Positions 1-8,613 of a stretch of 15,282 nt of DNA are shown here, one piece after another. The stretch's first letter is position 1. Each line of letters begins with the position of its first letter. The notes beneath the pieces are model-generated. The model was not told the origin of the DNA and ran no database searches. It was given only the letters and a program-made list of their open reading frames with translations. The DNA is from Gymnopus androsaceus JB14. Its lineage: Eukaryota > Basidiomycota > Agaricomycetes > Agaricales > Omphalotaceae. Made by a program: the position numbers and the translations under genes. The stretch covers positions 1 through 15,282 of the forward strand of contig ML770186.1 in assembly GCA_009733575.1 (NCBI GenBank), given 5' to 3'.

Positions 1-59
1 TCACTACGCCAGCGCCAATTAAAATCGGGCGAAATCATTGGAGAAATTATTTTTGTGAT

Positions 60-305
60 AAGTTCACTTTTTCGGTACGAATTACGGCTGAAAAAGACCA
101 CGTTTTTCCTAGGGAAAACAAATTGAGAAAGAAAGAGAATTTCGCTCGGAAATCTTACATGATTTCACCTGATAAACATATCGTGATTGATTATCTTTTT
201 CGGTCCGAATTTCGCCAGTAATCTAATATCTTTCCCGTGTGAAAAAGATAAGGAAACCGCTTATCTTTTTCACGCGTGATTCATTTTGTATTTCGCTCAG
301 GAAAG
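60..305. repeat. AT-rich degenerate repeat block with a hairpin
   Basis: Related short units recur: TTTTTCGGTACGAATT near 68 and TTTTTCGGTCCGAATT near 196, then ATTTCGCTCGGAAA near 141 and ATTTCGCTCAGGAAAG near 290. Within the block, positions 236-252 and 260-276 form an inverted repeat of 17 bp with one mismatch around a 7-nt loop; its core arm is GTGAAAAAGATAAG. It could be part of a MITE-like or other non-autonomous element that continues beyond the left edge. No coding potential was recognised. The repeat structure is seen directly; the mobile-element reading is inference. Confidence 0.6.
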
Positions 306-314
306 TTAATACCC

Positions 315-352
315 AGGAATTGGGCAGGAACTGGGCAGGAACTGGGCAGGAA
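315..352. repeat. 11-bp tandem repeat, about 3.5 copies
   Basis: The unit AGGAACTGGGC occurs at 315-325 (with one T for C), 326-336 and 337-347, followed by a partial AGGAA at 348-352. It looks like a simple minisatellite and no function is apparent. Confidence 0.9.
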
Positions 353-567
353 TCATGTGACTGTATAATCGTAAGCTGTATTTGTCAGTGTCTTCCCTTA
401 CTGCATTCGACGTTCCAGTCCTCGGAAAGCGTCTTCAGCGTGCAGGATATTTTATCCAAGGACCCTGTTATCAGCTCACGTTCGGCATGACGATAGTACG
501 ACAAACTCGAACTTAATCTCAGTCAGATTCTGGTTCGCTAATCGTGCTGTGGTATTGAATGAATCCT

Positions 568-831
568 TTATGGTACGAAGCTGGTTTTGGCGAGGCTAAC
601 GTTCTGTGTAGACTCCATCTTCCTATCTATTTTCCCAGACATCATCAATTCCCTCACTGCGTCTGAAGCTCCTGGAATCCACGAGACGGTGGTCAAACAT
701 GCCTTGCTACCGTTGTGCAGCGCGATCTCACGCATCCGGTCAAAGTGGTCTTGAATACGTCGCGAGGATTCTACAAGGCAGACGAATCTTCGAGACTTAC
801 GATTGGAGAACTTATCATTGATCTTCTCCAC
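568..831 (-). other. Possible coding remnant, unknown family
   Basis: The minus strand is open for at least 87 codons from a GTG at 831 to a stop at 568-570. The open frame continues upstream to about 965 without a stop but also without an ATG. The conceptual protein is basic and helix-like (residues such as NRKSRRFVCLVESSRR then IQDHFDRMREIALHNGSK), which looks more like real protein than random translation. It loosely recalls helical N-terminal regions of fungal NLR or MLKL-like proteins, but I cannot assign a family. It may be one exon of a degraded gene. No ATG, promoter or neighbouring exon could be fixed, so coding status is doubtful. Confidence 0.25.
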
Positions 832-1139
832 CGTGCTGGAGCTCCGTGGTGAATGCAGCCAGTATGATCTGGAAAGATACCCCAGGAGACTCGTACGTTT
901 GATTCTCGAGTCTATGTTTGTAACGTGTTGCTGACTTTCTCCTCCTTCCCTACCCTTACGCAGCCTGCCACTTTGCGGGTCTCAACAAGCCATGTTCAAG
1001 CGCGACCCACCATGAACACTCCAGCAAGAACTACATTATCGTGCGAGTGCTGTTCTCTATTCATTACCCTACTTGTACATAGATTAGGGCCAGTTTTTCT
1101 CCAATTTACACGACATACCCTAGTTACTTCTGGTCTGAT
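832..1139. other. No gene recognised
   Basis: Between the doubtful minus-strand remnant and the ABC pseudogene there is no convincing gene. The 89-codon plus-strand frame at 925-1194 has no recognisable motif and overlaps the transporter remnant on the other strand. Confidence 0.5.
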
Positions 1140-2277
1140 CCCAGCTTACCCCTTGTTGAAAGCCTCCCTCTTCGCGCGCACGCTCTTCCGCTGACATAAC
1201 AAATTTATCAGCATCCATGATTGTCTGTAAACGATGAGCTACAGTGATCCAGGTAACATCGCCCTTCAGCTTGTACTGTGGATAACAGCATCAGTTTTGT
1301 AGTCAATGGCCGAAGTCGCGGACCCAACAGCGACGACACGGATGCGGATTGAAGACTGGGGTATACCGATCAGTTACCCTGTTAGTCGACCTTCCTCGGT
1401 GAGGCTGGACAGTACAAGTCCTTCCCCATCTCTGCGGCCAAGGACGTCTACTCATGAAGGAGCGGAGGCTGAGATGACTAGGCTCGGCCTGAAGTAGTAG
1501 AAGGAGGAGAAGGAGATGACAGCGCTACCATTAGTCGGACTCGAGTGGAAGTTGAAGTTGAAGAAGCAGGCATGGGTGTGGAGCATCCGACTGGTGGCAC
1601 TCAGGAAGTGGAAATCCAACCTGACAGTGAAGGTCAGACTGAGGAGGAGGGACAAGAAGAGCAGGAAGTTCGCGCTCTCGCATGTTGCCAAGAAGATCGA
1701 GCCGAACGTCGATCCAACGATTCAGATTCGAAAACACGCGGAAAGGACGCGTGAAGGAGTTGATTCGTGTCAGAGATTCCCCAATGAAACACTGCTGTAA
1801 GCCATATGCTCGCACCGAGACTATCGGATTATGTTCAGTAGCAAGACAAGGGTAGCCAATTAAATTGCATACCTAATCCCGCCAAAACACTCCCAAAACT
1901 GTAAAGTGAGCTCGGTAAAGAAATTTGAACGCAGAGATGTGATGATACTCACTGCGCAAGAACCGGAGCTTTCGCATTCGACTGGATACGTTTGATAGGC
2001 AGTTGTGCTTTGATGTAGATTCATCCACAGAAAGCACCGACCAAGCTGATTAAGATCCCAGGAAGCAAGAAAGCAGGAGTAAATTAAATGATAGAGCAAA
2101 ATTGTCCTGCCATTGTGACGGTTAATTGGACAAGAAGTCCAACTTCGCGCGTGGCACCATCGACTAGTTCGTACTTTTAGTGGTAATGCAATGGAGGCTG
2201 TAAAGAGGGACATAGCTTCACCGATGTCCCGCTTGCATCTTGTAATCACTCGAGATTTCGGGGTAGTGTCCAACCAC
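1140..2277 (-). pseudogene. ABCC-type ABC transporter pseudogene (second half)
   Basis: Reading leftward from an acceptor at 2278, the minus strand encodes recognisable parts of the second transmembrane domain and second nucleotide-binding domain of a fungal ABCC (MRP/YOR1-like) exporter. Pieces in order: WLDTTPKSRVITRC (from 2276); TPAFLLPGILISLVGAFCG, then an in-frame TGA (2021-2023), then IYIKAQLPIKRIQ; NAKAPVLA joined across an intron (1899-1952) to HFGSVLAGL; then a second intron (1821-1872) to VSVRAYGLQQCFIGESL and NLNRWIDVRLDLLG. NBD2 survives only as the D-loop region SATSAIDYKTDAVI (near 1330-1288) and, after a frameshift, the H-loop region DVTWITVAHRLQTIMDADKF (1260-1201). Only about 360 bp separate LDLLG from the D-loop, far less than the family needs, and I see no Walker A or LSGGQ signature there. 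The in-frame stop, frameshift and missing NBD core mark a dead gene. The first half of the transporter was not found. Confidence 0.78.
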
Positions 2278-2614
2278 CTGGGAACACAATTTTACGGTGA
2301 GATAGGAAACCTGGTGGAATCATAGACATTAAAGTGGCACCTAGTACAGATTATACGAGTTGCTTTCCGCTCTTGATAATCATTTGTAAATAAAATTGTG
2401 TAGATGCGAGTATTTTAGTAGCCTCGACAACAGTTATTCATATAATATTTATAAGAAGAAAAGTGTGCGTTGTAATCCTAACAATGTCGAAGGACAGCAG
2501 GATCAAAGGGAATAGCAACGTGGAATCGACAACAAGCCAGAGCGGGGAAAATGAAGGATCCCAGGAAAGGAAAAGGGTGTAGAGAGCGATGACTTTGCTC
2601 GAGGTGTTGAGTGC

Positions 2615-3118
2615 CTAGCTAGATGGTGCGCGCGCCTTGGGACATCTGTCTTCTCTAAGGTGACGCTGGAGAGCCTGCACGTACGAGAATGTCGTCCCGC
2701 AACCACTCGGACAGATAAACCTTTGCGCTTTGTCATGAGCGCGAATGTGGCCTATTTAGTAGCCCTAATCATCAGCAGGGAAAGATAGCAAAACCACTGA
2801 AGTAACGCTTACCTTCCAAGGTTTGTTTTGACTTCAACTCCTTGAAGCAGATTTGACAAATGAAATTCTTTGGGTCCTTACTTGACGATAGGCTGAGGGA
2901 AGGCGATTGGGGGTAGGAACAAGAATAATATCGACCCGAATGTCTAGATGCTCGGGATGAAAAGTTCTGAGTCGAAGCAGCAGGAAGCATAAATACACCT
3001 GGCATCGACGGTATAACGAGACTGAAAAGCTGCGAGTACCTAAAGTAACTAGCATATATCACACAAACCGATTGCTTTTTAATACTCACGAGCCTATGGC
3101 TTCCCCTTCACCTCGCAT
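2615..3118 (-). CDS. C2H2 zinc-finger protein, three exons
   Basis: Coding exons are 3118-3090, 3039-2813 and 2751-2615, with GT-AG introns of 50 bp (3040-3089, GTGAGT...TTTAG) and 61 bp (2752-2812, GTAAGC...AATAG). Phases join cleanly (phase 2, then phase 1) to give about 130 aa. The N-terminal half is Ser/Tyr-rich. Finger 1 begins FICQICFKELKSKQT and is completed across the second intron by LEGHIRAH, giving a canonical C-x2-C-x12-H-x3-H. Finger 2 follows at once (RFICPSGCGTTFSYVQAL then QRHLREDRC), with C-x3-C and H-x5-C spacing, so it may be a C2HC variant. It is probably a nuclear DNA-binding regulator. The start is uncertain: in-frame ATGs also lie at 3202 (poor, Phe-rich extension) and inside exon 2 (before PGVFMLPAAS). 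A TATA-like element lies upstream at 3295-3302. Confidence 0.8.
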
Positions 3119-3294
3119 CGTCGCCTGGGCGTTCCATTGGGTCCCTAATTGCGAAACTCTTCTCAATTGGGCAAGTTTACAGAAGAAGAAAAACACAAAC
3201 ATGCTTGAGCCAACTGACTTTCCCAGAATTCACTTGGTTGACCAAGGCATCGAAACTGGGCGGTTCGACTTCCGTTCCATAGCTACCAATGCGA

Positions 3295-3302
3295 GTTATA
3301 TA
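3295..3302 (-). promoter_or_regulatory. TATA-like element upstream of the C2H2 gene
   Basis: TATATAAC on the minus strand lies about 180 bp upstream of the proposed ATG at 3118. This would place transcription start near 3265-3270 and leave a leader of about 150 nt. It is inferred from position only. Confidence 0.4.
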
Positions 3303-4451
3303 TCTGGGTAGACGGAGAGATACATAATATCAACCACCAGCGGCACCATTCAGGAAGAAAGTTGTAAGACCACCGCCAAAAGAGACCCAGCTCGTATAAC
3401 CTGCAGATAGCTGTCAGTCTGAGAGCTCGGGAATCGAGATTCAGATCAGATTACCCCCCGTTCATGATTCTAGGCGGGATAATCGCTGTGTTAAACTTTG
3501 GTGAGTAGGGATGAGTGGGAGGGAAAAAAGGAAGAGTAGGAGGCTGATCAGTGGCACACAAATATAAATTGATGCCACACAGCGATTCATAATTTCATTA
3601 TAGTGCGAGAACATCTTAATCTTGGAAAGATCAAATTAAATGTATTGCATCACTATGTTTCGACGCTTTGACATGATGAAATAACTGAGCTCAAGTGTAA
3701 GTTAGCCGAAACTTGGACCAGAGGTCCATAAAACTGAAATCAAAAGGATATTTAGAGCTTTAGATATGTAGGTAGGATAATTATATTGAACAACCCCTTT
3801 GGTGAGTGACAACCCCGAATTTTTCTCAGCCCCGCTTACCAAAACTTTTGAGTCCAGCTTCCGGCGCGTCCGGCGTGACATGACTTGTGCACTTTTTGTC
3901 TTCCTCCATATGCTACATGCAATCTCACAATTTCGGTCCAACTAGCTTGGACTCTGAATTGGAATATAACTCGCAATAATTATCCAGGATGGACGTTATG
4001 CAGGAATAACTCTTCTCCGACTTTCATTCCCAATGTCTTCTGTCCTGCTTTGCATCGGTCTCTCTGGGGAGGTGAAGGTCTGGCACTGTAGCTGGTCTGT
4101 TGCCATTACAGAGAGTGGTTGTGATTATAACTACCAGCTTGCAGCAACTGGATTCAGACATAAGGACTTGCATTATGTATGGCAATTTGCTACTCACTGT
4201 TCAGATTGGCATCGTCGATATAACTGGATGACGAACAGACTCTCAATAGATGGTAGAATATAAATGTATTTTCTATGTTCAGAATCAATATTCTACTTAT
4301 TTCGAGGCCTGTACAAGGGCCTGTATGATTGGTTTCCGGGCTGTCGGGGATTGCCACGGCAGTGGCGCTAAGGATTGCAATTTCGTTGATTGGAGCGTCG
4401 GCATTGCGGCTGATGCGGATTTTTCGTCGTTTGTAGCTATTTAGCTACATA
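3303..4451. other. Intergenic or degraded region, no gene supported
   Basis: The region is AT-rich. It contains one copy of a short dispersed repeat (3605-3675). The minus frame at 3702-3941 and the plus frames at 3885-4091, 4033-4263 and 4250-4444 have no motif I recognise and no splice pattern that joins them convincingly. It may hold the degraded 5' part of the LRR-like remnant that follows. Confidence 0.5.
3605..3675 (+). repeat. Dispersed repeat, copy 1
   Basis: GCGAGAACAT (3605-3614) and the 16-mer TCGACGCTTTGACATG (3660-3675) occur here in the same order and orientation as at 8350-8393, with similar flanks (ATTATAG just before the first block). The spacer differs in length. It may be a short non-autonomous element or an old duplication. 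Confidence 0.55.
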
Positions 4452-5100
4452 ATGCTACGGGAAGTCATACACTATTATGGCTTCTTACGCTGCCTTACAC
4501 TTCGGGATGGGAGTTTGTATAGCTGGGAAGTTTTTCCTCCTGCTGCGGCTGATTTTCAACGCCGCTCTGCTTCACTGTCATCTTTGACACTGGAAGACTT
4601 CTTAACGAAGGATTTAGGTATCTTCACCGAAGTCCAACGTTGCAACTTCATAAGGTTCGAATTGATGTCAATCTTCTCCTCCGTGCGTTGACCTTTAGCG
4701 AAGGCAGTCAGGTTCTTCTTCCAAAGCTCACGTCTCTTGGGCTGCAGAGGATATACAAGAAGCCCTTCTTGCTGCAGGCCGGTAAATCTGATATTCATAT
4801 CAACAAACGACCTCGGAGTACTTTAATCAGCTCCTCCGATACAGAATCAGATCTCCAGGTACGCTCCCTCCGTTCTACTGTGGGCCAGAAAGTCCGTTTA
4901 CGGAATGAGTTCCTCATTGAAAAAGTCGACACCTAGTGTCTGTTCTACCAGTATGGAGTTTATTCCCCAGTCAGTGTGGACGCAATCCAGAGCCCTTGAA
5001 ATTATCTTTGTCCTCGAACCACCATGCATCAAGCGAATGCGAACAGGTTTTACACGAGATACGAGCCTGAGACGCCTGAGACGTGTCGGGTCAGTATAGG
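4452..5100 (+). pseudogene. Leucine-rich, F-box-like gene remnant
   Basis: Two overlapping plus frames read like the leucine-rich tail of agaricomycete F-box proteins. The first contains LRCLTLRDGSLYSWEV and ASLSSLTLEDFLTKDL (4452-4691). The second contains TLQLHKVRIDVNLLLRALTF and QVLLPKLTSLGLQRIYKK (about 4595-4936). The frame change near 4590-4640 has no obvious intron, so a frameshift is likely. A further coding-like stretch to about 5100 (SRALEIIFVLEPPCIKR) is in another register. No F-box motif was seen upstream. The repeat-like L-x2-L spacing is seen directly; the family assignment is inference. Confidence 0.4.
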
Positions 5101-5373
5101 AGAGATAGAAGCCATTCTCCATATATCCTAATATATTTTGACAGTGAGGGAATAAAAACATCAGATGCTTCCCGTTGTGTTCAAGCCTGCCTTAATGAGG
5201 TGATCTCAATCCAGTGCTTTGTGATTCTGGCAATTCCCGTCGCAGTAAATAGCTCATTAACCCCAGCGATCATACAGCTATTCTGTGAGTCCAACATTTT
5301 ACATCGTTTTCGTTTTGCTTATCCATCTTGGAACATTGTGTGGTATCGGATGCGTTTTTCGCATATTGCCGCC

Positions 5374-5484
5374 ACACGATGCAGATACATGATGCAGAAT
5401 CTATCAGCCTATAACGGCGGTATAAACTTTCCCATACACGATGCAGAATCTATTGGCTTATAACGACGACATAACCTTTCCCTT
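5374..5484. repeat. 49-bp tandem repeat upstream of the CENP-B-like gene
   Basis: Two imperfect units start at 5387 (ACATGATGCAGAATCTATC) and 5436 (ACACGATGCAGAATCTATT). Both continue through a TATAACG element and end in an ACTTTCCC/CCTTTCCC tract. A truncated third start, ACACGATGCAGA, lies at 5374-5385. The array ends about 100 bp before the ATG at 5583, so it sits in the likely promoter. Confidence 0.85.
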
Positions 5485-5582
5485 ATCATCCCCAAAGCTA
5501 CTTACTCAACGAACGGTCAGTTGCGTTTATCACTTAAGATTGGTATCTTACAAGATTTCCAGTTTACTCGATCATCGAACCG

Positions 5583-6614
5583 ATGGCTTCTGCTCCCTCC
5601 GCCGCTCCCTGGAATGTTTCCAGCTTCCATCCCAATTCCAATAAACGGCGGCCTCACGCAAAGGGGTTTAAGCGTCAGCGACTCTACGATATTGATCGAC
5701 AAGTTATATGCGAATATGAACGCTCACATCCGGATGAAACTCATGACGACATCGCCATATTCTTCTCCATTGATAGGAGCACAGTGACTAAGATTCTGAA
5801 GGACAGGGAGAAGTGGCTGAATGTCAATACACGAGGCCAAGGACGCGTTGGACCAAATCGCATGCTTTCGAAAAAACGTCCACTGAAATTCCCGGAAATA
5901 GAGTCGAAGATGGAAGATTGGTTGCATGGGTTGATGAGCCGCTTTTATTCCGACCTTCCAAGTGCCAGCCTACCCATTCCCTCCACTCTTCCCAATGATC
6001 CCCTTGCATCCATGCCAGTACGCGGCCCCCTCTCCGACGCGAGGCTGCGTGCTAAGGCAGTCGAAATAGCACGCATGGACCGTATAAGCGAAGAAGATTT
6101 CAAAGCTTCTGCACAGTGGGTTGTCAGCTTTAAATCCAGGCAGTGTATTAGAAACGGGTTCTGGAGTAGATACTCGCCAAATGATTCATCCCGCGGTGAA
6201 GTAGGCTTCGCGTTTATAGGTGCCGCTTTGGTACTAATCTCTTTTATCTCTTTTACGCACCAGGCATCGCTTACAAGTGCCCCTCCGATCAGCTTCCTCG
6301 CCCACCAGACATTCTCCATGCAGATGTCTGGTTCGCAGCCTCGCTCCCCTCCTGACCATGTTACGCAAAATAACTCTGGCAATCACCAATCTCCTCAACC
6401 ACCCCTTTCTCTCAATGAATCGATACCGACACATAAGGAATGCATCGAATATTTTGCGAAGGTCTCGCAATGCGTCGACAATGGCCCAGGACAAGGTATA
6501 CTTTCTGCAAAGAAAAGAGAATGGTTAAGGAAGCTCGAGGCACAGTTTATTGCAACTAGTACTGGTAGTCCAGAGGTTCCTACCATCATTGACTCTGATG
6601 AAGAAGAATCGTGA
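5583..6614 (+). CDS. CENP-B-type HTH DNA-binding protein without transposase core
   Basis: The protein is 322 aa if a 63-bp in-frame intron (6201-6263, GTAGGC...CACCAG, branch TACTAAT at 6232-6238) is removed, or 343 aa if it is retained. The intron translation (VGFAFIGAALVLISFISF) is hydrophobic and unlike its surroundings, which favours removal. Residues 31-79 form a first helix-turn-helix (YDIDRQVICEYERSHPDE, then IDRSTVTKILKDREKWL), like the CENP-B/psq N-terminal domain. Residues about 101-194 form the second, Tc5/CENPB-type HTH (KFPEIESKMEDWL ... SAQWVVSFKSRQCIRNGFW). No DDE catalytic domain follows. The C-terminus is Pro/Ser-rich with a final acidic IIDSDEEES tail. It is probably a domesticated pogo-like DNA-binding protein, for example a chromatin or regulatory factor. 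An alternative donor at 6196 (68-bp intron) would shift frame and stop within about 35 codons. Confidence 0.85.
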   Translation: MASAPSAAPWNVSSFHPNSNKRRPHAKGFKRQRLYDIDRQVICEYERSHPDETHDDIAIFFSIDRSTVTKILKDREKWLNVNTRGQGRVGPNRMLSKKRPLKFPEIESKMEDWLHGLMSRFYSDLPSASLPIPSTLPNDPLASMPVRGPLSDARLRAKAVEIARMDRISEEDFKASAQWVVSFKSRQCIRNGFWSRYSPNDSSRGEVGFAFIGAALVLISFISFTHQASLTSAPPISFLAHQTFSMQMSGSQPRSPPDHVTQNNSGNHQSPQPPLSLNESIPTHKECIEYFAKVSQCVDNGPGQGILSAKKREWLRKLEAQFIATSTGSPEVPTIIDSDEEES

Positions 6615-6679
6615 AAGGTAAATAACATTATTTGCATTCCTACTGCAATACTATTGTTACTCACTTGTACTTCGTTGTA

Positions 6680-6685
6680 AATAAA
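6680..6685 (+). terminator. Poly(A) signal candidate
   Basis: AATAAA lies 66 bp past the stop codon of the CENP-B-like gene. It is plausible as its polyadenylation signal, judged by motif and position only. Confidence 0.45.
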
Positions 6686-7363
6686 TCTCATGGCCGTGTG
6701 GCGCCTCGGTATTGTTCAGGTTTTCCGCACTTGGCTCGATAAATGGATCTCAGTTCGGATATAAGAGGGTGTACAAAGTAGCTATGATCATATGAGCATG
6801 TTGGGTACTATAACCTATATAGTATGAATATAGTATGAATTCGAGTACTTGATAGAAATAGTATAGCGCCCGACGATAGGGGCCTACTTGAAAACTTACG
6901 CTTTGGCCTCATCTTAGGGACCCTCTGGGCCCGGAAAGCTGTTGTTGTTACACAAAAATCCTCGCTAGAGGAGCCTGCAAACATTAAGCAAATGAATGCA
7001 GAAATTTTTATTACAGGATATATTTTTATTTCAGCCTTTTGCTGGCGTGATAAGATCGGAAGAACGTAGCAAGTTGCTTCCGACAGTGTATTTACCTCTA
7101 CACTCAAGGGATAATTATTCTGAGCATACCAGTGACCTACCAAGATATCAATGAATACTATGACCAGCCTTGAAAGCAATTGGAGCCTTATCTTATAGCC
7201 TTTTTAGCACGTTCTTGTTTTTGAAAGTGACACAACTTGCGCAGTGGATAATAACACAAAAATTTATTTTATTTTAAATTTATTGAACCTGACAGTCGAA
7301 TAGGTCTGCTTCTGAACTACAGTTTCGCATTATACGGCAAGTGCTTTTGTCGAAAATTGACTC
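6686..7363. other. No gene recognised
   Basis: The region is AT-rich. The 123-codon minus frame at 6808-7179 contains a short coding-like piece (SSSEDFCVTTTAFRAQRV) beside splice-like GTAAGT and TGCAG motifs. I could not build a phase-consistent exon set or assign a family. Confidence 0.45.
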
Positions 7364-7920
7364 CCCGATTCCGAAGCACTACTAGCCTCTTCTAGCGAAG
7401 GGCAACTCATCGCGAGAGTGATTCGCAGGGCTTGGAACGAACTTAATCCACTTCCTCGTGTTATCTCATGAACAGACGCGCCCGAGGCCCGCATAACAAG
7501 CTGGATTAAGGAGGAAAACGATGATAGAGGACTTCCAGCTGTGAAGCGTCCGTCGGAGTGAATACAATGGACGAAAACGGCGAAGAAAGCCCGATCGAAC
7601 TGACCTACTAGTTACCAACACCATTTCGAAGAGGAAGCATGCGAATGGGACCTTTCTCTCTCTACACATTTTCGCGAGCAATGAAATATAAAACAGAGTT
7701 CGAAGCACTTCAAAATGCTGGTGAACAGAAAGCATAGCTTGCGCGACTGGAGAACATTAAACAACGGGCGTGCACACTTACTTCATTGATGTGGCACTTA
7801 AAGACGGCTCAGGCTACTGCAACTAATGATATTCCAAGTTTGGGCTAACATCGCAAGGGAAATCTTGGACTTGCTGACTGAGAAGGAGGAAGAGCGCCAT
7901 ATAAAAGGTGTACGTCATGT
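7364..7920 (+). pseudogene. Decayed gene, unknown family, helical/coiled-coil
   Basis: Coding-like plus-strand segments are interrupted by stops and frame changes. In one frame LIARVIRRAWNELNPLPRV runs to a TGA (7469-7471), then ARITSWIKEENDDRGLPAV to a TGA (7559-7561). In another frame MKYKTEFEALQNAGEQKA (from 7681) runs to a TAG (7735-7737), then LARLENIKQRACTLTSLM and a TAA (7849). A third frame gives FQVWANIAREILDLLTEKEE. The pieces are charged and helical and read in one direction, as expected for a single degraded gene. I do not recognise the family. Confidence 0.45.
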
Positions 7921-8613
7921 TAAAGCACACATTCGCTGAGAACTGCTCACCTTGACATTGCTGTAGGTTGAAGGTTGGAACAAATGTTGGACGTCGTACA
8001 AATATTATTGCAAGCTTAATTTAGTCTGTCTTTCGTAGAGTAACTCCATTAAGACGTGGACAATGCTCTCTGGAGTCTTTCAGTTGTAAAACAGATAGAT
8101 ATATATGAGACTTACCAGCGCGATGAAAATAAAGACAGAATCTCTTGTTATTCCAACGCCGGTTCTTACTCGTGCAGCTTATGTGTCGTTGAATATTTCT
8201 CCGCTTCAGGTTTTCAGTCCTCCCCACTTCAAATTCTCTGACCTAATCCGAAAACTCGTATAAGTAACCAGGCCGATTGGAAGAGGTTGGCCTTGATGAG
8301 AGTATGTAAGCAATCGATCTTAGACCATCAAACCTTAATTGATATTAGCGCGAGAACATGTACTGTAGTTCTACGAATCGACGCTTTGACATGTATCATG
8401 TATTAATTTTAAGTACATATACGGCAGTTCCGAAGACGGGACCATGCTGTGTATCTATATATCTACAATTGTAAATCGCAAAATTGCTCTTTAGATAGAA
8501 ACATATACAGTAACAGGTTTCATGGTGCGCGCAAGCATACAACTTTCACAGTAGCCATGAAAGAAAAAGGAAAGGATGGCAGATTAGAAGGACGAAAATA
8601 TGGGATTTAGTCA
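7921..8613. other. Intergenic, no gene recognised
   Basis: This AT-rich stretch holds the second copy of the dispersed repeat (8350-8393). Small frames at 8021-8227 (-) and 8056-8241 (+) have no motif. The right end is presumably 3' flank of the minus-strand gene at 8614. Confidence 0.5.
8350..8393 (+). repeat. Dispersed repeat, copy 2
   Basis: GCGAGAACAT (8350-8359) and TCGACGCTTTGACATG (8378-8393) match copy 1 at 3605-3675 exactly. The gap between the blocks is 18 bp here and 45 bp there. Confidence 0.55.

Noticed and set aside
239..490. Plus-strand frame with a stretch (TFQSSESVFS) resembling the hAT transposase C-terminal region
   Set aside because: The resemblance is limited to a few residues, the frame contains the 11-bp minisatellite, and no other hAT motif is nearby.
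1306..1754. Plus-strand frames including an acidic Glu-rich one
   Set aside because: They overlap the ABCC remnant, which reads on the minus strand with clear family motifs. The Glu-rich translation is the complement of a pyrimidine-rich stretch, and the frames have stops and no splice model.
5083..5463. 126-codon plus-strand open frame
   Set aside because: It has no recognisable motif, overlaps the 49-bp tandem repeat and lies in the likely promoter of the CENP-B-like gene.
6808..7179. 123-codon minus-strand frame
   Set aside because: One short piece looks coding, but the visible splice sites do not give consistent phases and no family could be named.
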